Shown: piece by piece, positions 60,711-64,000 of the stretch
How the letters are laid out: every line of letters starts with the position of its first letter
Numbering within the stretch: the stretch's first letter is position 1
Origin: an uncultured Alloprevotella sp.
GTDB taxonomy: Bacteria > Bacteroidota > Bacteroidia > Bacteroidales > Bacteroidaceae
Reading direction: 5' to 3'
Length of the DNA stretch: 64,000 nt
Assembly: GCA_944322325.1 (NCBI GenBank)
Contig: CALUOQ010000003.1
Span: 62,001 to 126,000 of the forward strand
Translations under genes and position numbers: made by a program
Notes under the pieces: generated by a model
The model's database searches: none
What the model was told of the DNA's origin: nothing
Seen by the model: the letters and a program-made list of their open reading frames with translations, nothing else

Positions 60711-60718
60711 TATCTTTG
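60711..60718 (+). promoter_or_regulatory. Promoter -7 element of the esterase gene
   Basis: TATCTTTG, 57 bases upstream of ATG 60776. Confidence 0.5.
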
Positions 60719-60775
60719 CGAGGATAAACCTAAACGCGACAGTGTCGTGACTTGTTTGACTTTAATCAGAGAAAA

Positions 60776-62191
60776 ATGAAGCAGAAAGTAATTGCTATTT
60801 TGGCGCTCTTCTTGGTGGTCTTTGCCGGGAGCAGCCGGGCGCAGCGTTACTCTCCCGTGGCGCTGCCGTCGATGTTTTCCGATCACATGGTGTTGCAGCA
60901 GCGGTCGTCCGTGGCCTTGTGGGGGTGGGCCGATGCGGGCAATATGGTCCGCGTCGTGCCGGGCTGGGCTACGAGCGACACGCTGTCGGCCCGGGTGGAC
61001 TGTATAGGCCGCTGGCGGGTGACGGTGCCTACAGCAGAGGCGGGAGGACCGTATTCGTTGGAGGTAATGTGTGGGCGCGACCGTATTGTGCTGTGCGACG
61101 TCATGCTCGGCGAGGTGTGGTTGTGCAGCGGGCAGTCCAACATGGAGTGGACTCCGGACAACGGGCTGACCGACGCCAAGCGCGAGATTGCGGCAGCCGA
61201 CTGTCCGGCGGTACGCTTCTTCCAGGTGCCCAAGCGGGGCAGTCGTACCTTGCAGGATGATTGCGGCGGACAGTGGGAGGCATGTACGCCCGACGTGATG
61301 CGCCGGCACAGCGCAGTGGCCTACTTCTTTGCCCGCCATCTCAGCGACTCGCTGGGGGTGCCGGTCGGCATTCTGGAGTCCGCCTGGGGCGGTACGCCGG
61401 CCGAGGTCTGGATGCCGGAAACCTGGGTGCGCGAGACGCCGGGCTGTCGTTACAGCCAGCCTCATAAAGCTGACCCTTGGTGGCCTGTCGAGGCCGGGCT
61501 GGCCTATAATCGCATGATTCACCCGTTGCTCCGCTACGGTTTTGCTGGGGCTGTGTGGTATCAAGGCGAGAGTAACCGTGACAATCCTGCGAACTACGCC
61601 GCCTTGATGCAGGCCTTGATAGCCTCGTGGCGCAGGGAGGCCGGCAGGGATTTCCCGTTCTACATGGTACAGATAGCTCCCTATCGTTACGGTGCGACGG
61701 ACAACGGGCCGGCCCTCATCCGCGAGGCACAGGATCAGGTAGCGCGTAGCGTGCCGGGGGTGGGACTGGCTGTCGTGTCCGACTGCGTGGAGGACCTTAC
61801 GACCATCCATCCCATCAACAAACGCCCCGTCGGGCGGCGGTTGGCCCTCTTGGCTCTGGGCAAGCACTACAAGAGGCTGAAGGGCGTGTTCGAGAGTCCT
61901 TTCTTGCTGCGCTCCGAAGTGAAGGACGACAAGGTAGTGCTGACGTTCAGTTCGGTGCAGAACGGCCTTGTTTGTCGGGGAAAGGAAATCGCGGGGTTGC
62001 AGATAGCCGGGGCTGACGGCCGCTTCGTCGAAGCGACGGGGCGCATCAACACCCGGAACCAGTTGGTCGTATCCTCGCGCGAGGTGAAGTCGCCCCTTTG
62101 GGTACGCTACTGCTTCAGCGACGATGCCGTGGGCAACCTCTTCAACCGCGAGGGGCTGCCTGTGGCGCCGTTTCGTACAGACGACCTTTGA
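60776..62191 (+). CDS. Sialate O-acetylesterase-like SGNH hydrolase
   Basis: 471 aa exported enzyme. Signal peptide about 1-22 (AILALFLVVFAGSSRAQ). A beta-sandwich N-terminal part (MFSDHMVLQQRSSVALWGWA) precedes the SGNH domain with block I GEVWLCSGQSNMEW (Ser about 115), WGGTPAEVWMP, and block III WYQGESN (about 263). The catalytic His/Asp pair is in the later region (TTIHPINKRPVGRRLA). It removes O-acetyl groups from sialic acids or other glycans. A sulfatase gene follows after 262 bases, pointing to host-glycan breakdown. Confidence 0.92.
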   Translation: MKQKVIAILALFLVVFAGSSRAQRYSPVALPSMFSDHMVLQQRSSVALWGWADAGNMVRVVPGWATSDTLSARVDCIGRWRVTVPTAEAGGPYSLEVMCGRDRIVLCDVMLGEVWLCSGQSNMEWTPDNGLTDAKREIAAADCPAVRFFQVPKRGSRTLQDDCGGQWEACTPDVMRRHSAVAYFFARHLSDSLGVPVGILESAWGGTPAEVWMPETWVRETPGCRYSQPHKADPWWPVEAGLAYNRMIHPLLRYGFAGAVWYQGESNRDNPANYAALMQALIASWRREAGRDFPFYMVQIAPYRYGATDNGPALIREAQDQVARSVPGVGLAVVSDCVEDLTTIHPINKRPVGRRLALLALGKHYKRLKGVFESPFLLRSEVKDDKVVLTFSSVQNGLVCRGKEIAGLQIAGADGRFVEATGRINTRNQLVVSSREVKSPLWVRYCFSDDAVGNLFNREGLPVAPFRTDDL

Positions 62192-62453
62192 CGCATTTCG
62201 CGTCTTTCGTCGAGGTGGAAGCCTGTTTCGGCGGCTGGCAGGGAGATGTCTGGCCACTCGAGGCCTGAGCCGCGTTTCGGTGAGTTTCCGGTTGTTTGTA
62301 GCCCTTCCCGCAGCCTGTTACACGGCGTTGGTCGTACGAAACTGCCGGTTTTGTTCGCTTTTCCCGGATTTAATCTGTAATTTTGGCTGCGTAACCGTGC
62401 GGTGAGCGTGCGGTGTTTCAGCATTTCTATTTATTCTAAGCATTCAGACTGTA
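62192..62453 (+). promoter_or_regulatory. Esterase-sulfatase gap with -7 element
   Basis: TAATTTTG at 62378-62385, 68 bases before the sulfatase ATG, with TTTG at 62350-62353. The spacer of 24 is longer than usual. Nothing else recognisable. Confidence 0.4.
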
Positions 62454-64000
62454 ATGAAGAAAAGAACAAAAGTGGCATCTTTACTTCTTGCCGCACCCTT
62501 GGCGGCGATGGCCGGCGTGGGCGACCGCCCGAACGTCATTCTCCTCGTGGCCGACGATTTGGGCTACGGCGACCTTTCCTGCTACGGTGCGACGAGTGTG
62601 AGCACGCCCCATGTGGACCGCCTGGCGGCCAGCGGTGTCCGCTTCACCGACGCCCATGCCGTGGCCTCCACGAGTACGCCTTCGCGCTATTCCCTCCTGA
62701 CGGGTGAGTACGCTTGGCGCCGCGAGGGTACCGACGTGGCGGCCGGAAACGCCGGCATGATTGTCCGTCCCGAGATGTACACCCTGGCCGACATGTTTCG
62801 CGATAACGGTTACGCCACCGCTGCCATCGGCAAGTGGCACTTGGGTCTTGGCGAGAAGACCGGTCAGCAGGACTGGAACGCACCGCTCTCCATGGCTCCG
62901 GCCGATATCGGCTTCGACTATTCTTACATCATGGCCGCCACGGGCGACCGCGTGCCCTGCGTATTCATCGAGAACGGGTGCGTAGCCAACTACGACCCTT
63001 CGGCCCCCATCGAGGTCAGCTACCGCCAGAATTTCCCTGGCGAGCCTACGGGTAAGGCCAATCCGGAATTGCTTTTCAACCTGAAGCCCTCGCCGGGACA
63101 GGGGCATGACCAGAGCATCGTCAACGGCATTTCGCGCATTGGTTACATGAAAGGCGGCGGCCGCGCCCTTTGGAAGGACGAAAACATCGCAGACTCCCTC
63201 GTCAGCCACGCCGTCGACTTCATCAAAGCCAATAAGGACAACCCCTTCTTCATGTACCTTTGCACGAACGACGTCCACGTGCCCCGCTTCCCCCACGAGC
63301 GATTCCGTGGCAAGAGCTCGATGGGCCTGCGCGGCGATGCCATCCTACAGTTCGACTGGACGGTGGGCCAAGTTATGGAGGCACTCGAGAAAGCCGGCCT
63401 GACCGAAAACACACTCATCATCCTGACGAGTGACAACGGCCCCGTGCTCGACGACGGATACATGGACAAGGCCGTCGAGCTGGCTGGCGACCACAAACCC
63501 GGCGGCCCGTTCCGTGGTGGAAAGTACAGCACCTTTGAGGCCGGCACGACCGTGCCCTTCATTGTCAGCTGGCCGGGACGCGTGGCCAAAGGCAAGGTGT
63601 CCGAAGCCTTGGTGTCGCACATTGACGACGTGTCGTCGCTCGCCGCCCTCATAGGAGCCCGTCTGCCCAAGGGAGCCGCTCCCGACAGCCGCAACCACTT
63701 GGCCACATGGCTGGGCCAGAGCGACGAGTCGCGTCCTTGGGTAGTCGAGATGTCCAACGACCGCACCCTCTCCTTGCGCGAGGGAAAGTGGAAGTACATC
63801 ACGCCCAGCAACAGCTACAAGGTGGCTTGGGGGACCGGCATTGAGACCGGTTACCAGCGTATGCCCCAACTCTACGATCTTGATGCTGAAATCGACGAGC
63901 GTACCAACTTGGCCGAGCAAAATCCCGCTCAGGTCTACCGTATGCAGGACATACTCAAGCAAGTCCGTCTGAATCCCAACTACGGGAAAACTTCGAACGA
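62454..64000 (+). CDS. Arylsulfatase, S-type (truncated by window end)
   Basis: At least 515 codons, no stop before the window ends. Signal peptide about 1-20 (LLLAAPLAAMA). The first metal-binding pair is in NVILLVADDLGYGDLSCYG (Asp 34-35). The activation motif is S74-T-P-S-R78 in ASTSTPSRYSLLTGE, the serine form that needs an anaerobic sulfatase-maturating radical SAM enzyme. IGKWHLG (about 125) and TSDNGPV (about 325) complete the active site. Likely removes sulfate from host or algal glycans; substrate not determinable. Located downstream of the esterase. Confidence 0.93.
   Translation, partial: MKKRTKVASLLLAAPLAAMAGVGDRPNVILLVADDLGYGDLSCYGATSVSTPHVDRLAASGVRFTDAHAVASTSTPSRYSLLTGEYAWRREGTDVAAGNAGMIVRPEMYTLADMFRDNGYATAAIGKWHLGLGEKTGQQDWNAPLSMAPADIGFDYSYIMAATGDRVPCVFIENGCVANYDPSAPIEVSYRQNFPGEPTGKANPELLFNLKPSPGQGHDQSIVNGISRIGYMKGGGRALWKDENIADSLVSHAVDFIKANKDNPFFMYLCTNDVHVPRFPHERFRGKSSMGLRGDAILQFDWTVGQVMEALEKAGLTENTLIILTSDNGPVLDDGYMDKAVELAGDHKPGGPFRGGKYSTFEAGTTVPFIVSWPGRVAKGKVSEALVSHIDDVSSLAALIGARLPKGAAPDSRNHLATWLGQSDESRPWVVEMSNDRTLSLREGKWKYITPSNSYKVAWGTGIETGYQRMPQLYDLDAEIDERTNLAEQNPAQVYRMQDILKQVRLNPNYGKTSN

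Overview
The window is a chromosomal segment of a GC-rich member of the Bacteroidales, most likely Prevotellaceae or a close relative. Support for this comes from Bacteroidetes-type promoters (-7 element TAnnTTTG) in front of many genes, a tmRNA whose tag reads GENKYALAA, the ribosomal order rplM-rpsI-rpsB-tsf, a DUF4270 lipoprotein, a putative porin, a DUF4988-like surface lipoprotein with an acidic export signal after the lipid cysteine, and a secreted protein with the short DG..GI..DGKKY tail common in Prevotella. No rRNA, tRNA, CRISPR array, transposase or integrase was seen.

Layout. 63-3615 (minus): an acyltransferase, then an ECF sigma factor operon (sigma, single-TM partner, DUF6108-like protein, outer-membrane barrel). 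3766-10936 (minus): a compact exopolysaccharide locus with initiating sugar transferase, very large SLBB export protein, chain-length protein, two GT2 enzymes and a Wzy-like polymerase. 11153-11545 (plus): ssrA. 11669-18939 (minus): putative porin, M56 peptidase/BlaI pair, a GT2, a lipocalin-like lipoprotein and Wzi. 18951-21910 (minus): rny, zapA, a coiled-coil partner and a conserved hypothetical. 22202-26335: a GT4, a phosphate transporter with a PhoU-like tail, and an acyltransferase pseudogene. 26348-34036: HAD protein, secreted protein, rfbA, nadE, BatD-like protein, nitroreductase, panD, panC. 34222-41619: a half-length glycogen synthase-like protein with DUF4270, then a convergent GH57/GT4/debranching operon. 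41872-50215: Crp/Fnr regulator, diacylglycerol kinase, miaA, S41 peptidase, gapA and a two-component system. 50419-54600: a 1187-residue coiled-coil surface lipoprotein preceded by what looks like an invertible promoter. 54618-57334: tsf, rpsB, rpsI, rplM. 57598-60604: an AT-richer decaying EcoRII-type restriction-modification island. 60776-64000: a sialate esterase-like SGNH protein and a sulfatase that runs off the end.

Main discoveries. (1) A 29-bp imperfect inverted repeat (27/29) flanks 211 bp upstream of the large lipoprotein gene. Inside is a near-perfect Bacteroidetes promoter (TTTG-N20-TACCTTTG) that now points away from the gene into an immediate terminator, as expected of a phase-variable promoter in its OFF state. 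(2) Five intergenic loci share a 20-22 nt periodic motif (TATCGTAGTCC or AAGTGTAGTCC); in three of them it is folded into long perfect hairpins whose arms differ in sequence but stay paired. (3) The restriction-modification island keeps an intact C5 methyltransferase. Its EcoRII-like nuclease has a frameshift plus Tyr in place of the Asp of the PD...K motif, and its vsr gene has two homopolymer frameshifts.
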